Positions 63,392-64,000 of a stretch of 64,000 nt of DNA are shown piece after piece. A model generated the notes under the pieces. That model ran no database searches, was not told where the DNA came from, and worked only from the letters and a program-made list of their open reading frames with translations. This DNA comes from Henriciella sp. Lineage in GTDB: Bacteria; Pseudomonadota; Alphaproteobacteria; Caulobacterales; Hyphomonadaceae. The stretch is taken from contig JAJFFK010000023.1 of the NCBI GenBank assembly GCA_021776655.1, positions 124,001 through 188,000 on the forward strand. The letters run 5' to 3'. Made by a program: the position numbers and the translations under genes. Position 1 is the stretch's first letter; every line of letters begins with the position of its first letter.

Positions 63392-64000
63392 ATGAGCCTG
63401 ACCGCCGACATTCTCGCCCGCATCGCCCTGGATGCCGGTGCGCTCATCATGGATATTTATGCCACCGATTTTGACGTCGCCCGCAAGGATGACAGCTCTC
63501 CGGTAACTGAAGCTGATCAAAAGGCCGAAGCCCTGATCCTGGCGGCCCTGATGATTGCCGATCCTGATCTGCCTATCATCGCTGAAGAAGCCGCCGCCGC
63601 AGGCAATATTCCCGAGCATGGATCACGATTCGCGCTGGTTGATCCGCTCGATGGCACCAAGGAGTTCGTCAACAGAAGCGGCGAATTCACGGTCAATATC
63701 GGGATTATCGAAAACGGCAAACCGGTTATGGGCGTCGTTTATGCTCCAGCATTGAAGCGGTTATTCATTGCAGAAGACCCGCACACAGCCTGGCAAGCTG
63801 ATGTTGAACCGGGCGGTGATGTCCCACCTGCTGCTGCGCGCCGCGTGATGAAAATCCGCAAGGCCCCAGAAGCTGGACTGACGGCTATCGCTTCGAAATC
63901 CCACCGCTCGGATGCAACCAATGCCTTCCTCGAAAGCCAGACTATTGCCGAGATTATATCGGCTGGATCATCGCTCAAGTTTTGCTTGATTGCGGCGGGC
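63392..64000 (+). CDS. cysQ: 3'(2'),5'-bisphosphate nucleotidase CysQ (partial, runs off window)
   Basis: Removes the 3'-phosphate of PAP (or PAPS), recycling the by-product of sulfotransferases and PAPS reductase. 203 codons are visible; the C-terminus is outside the window. SPVTEADQKAEALIL, IIAEEA and VDPLDGTKEF with the metal-binding aspartates are the inositol-monophosphatase-fold signatures; SGEFTVNIGIIE and VVYAPAL follow. It starts 26 bp after the GT2 gene, at the end of a locus with two sulfotransferases and an APS/PAPS reductase, which makes PAP turnover its likely job. Confidence 0.93.
   Translation, partial: MSLTADILARIALDAGALIMDIYATDFDVARKDDSSPVTEADQKAEALILAALMIADPDLPIIAEEAAAAGNIPEHGSRFALVDPLDGTKEFVNRSGEFTVNIGIIENGKPVMGVVYAPALKRLFIAEDPHTAWQADVEPGGDVPPAAARRVMKIRKAPEAGLTAIASKSHRSDATNAFLESQTIAEIISAGSSLKFCLIAAG

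Overview
The window is a stretch of alphaproteobacterial chromosome, moderately GC-rich, with no CRISPR array, no intact insertion sequence and no rRNA. The lineage call rests on a ChpT-type histidine phosphotransferase beside a CheY/CheR pair, a CarD/CdnL regulator next to a seven-iron FdxA ferredoxin, an alphaproteobacterial SUV3-like helicase, and an Oar-like TonB-dependent receptor. Together these point to a Caulobacterales/Hyphomonadales/Maricaulales-type organism, probably aquatic. The exact genus cannot be read from the sequence.

Left part (1-24.4 kb), mostly core genes: a partial TonB-dependent receptor, a GT39-type membrane glycosyltransferase, SUV3-like helicase - S4 RNA-binding protein - TerB-like protein - FdxA - CarD, then ClpB, an M23 endopeptidase, a ydbH-ynbE-ydbL operon (inter-membrane phospholipid transport), chpT, a CheY-like receiver, CheR, a DJ-1/PfpI protein, a DUF805 protein, RlmN, and a HemH/RusA-like pair.

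Middle part (24.4-38 kb): a small accessory patch (truncated DUF1348 protein, VOC protein, an RHS remnant, a HigBA-type toxin-antitoxin pair, tRNA-Leu(CAA)), then ExoD, DsbB, several small membrane proteins, Lpd, a TIGR02466-type putative oxygenase, pyrophosphatase, and a Kdo block (KdsA, histidine phosphatase, KdsB) that also carries a beta-carbonic anhydrase and a TetR regulator.

Right part (38-64 kb): a large surface-polysaccharide locus. It encodes dTDP-rhamnose enzymes (RfbD, RfbA, RfbB; no RfbC in the window), GDP-mannose/GDP-fucose enzymes (a ManC-AGE fusion, Gmd, Fcl), UDP-sulfoquinovose synthase (SqdB) directly followed by an iron-sulfur APS/PAPS reductase (CysH), six glycosyltransferases, two FkbM-like proteins, two sulfotransferases plus a third sulfotransferase-like domain, a Wzm/Wzt-type ABC exporter and, at the edge, CysQ, which removes PAP, the by-product of sulfotransferases. 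The simplest reading is an exported polysaccharide carrying sulfoquinovose and/or sulfate esters. The core from about 46.2 to 53.5 kb is visibly AT-richer than its surroundings and looks acquired.

Two signals stand out. (1) A family of mosaic palindromic repeats occurs in three intergenic regions (4468-5102, 22778-23017, 30338-30792). Conserved boxes carry interchangeable hairpins whose sequences differ while their self-complementarity is kept. (2) Two coiled-coil proteins fused to modification-enzyme-like domains sit beside the ABC exporter, whose ATPase lacks the usual carbohydrate-binding tail. This layout resembles the chain-terminator/ruler logic of WbdD-Wzt systems but is built from different parts.
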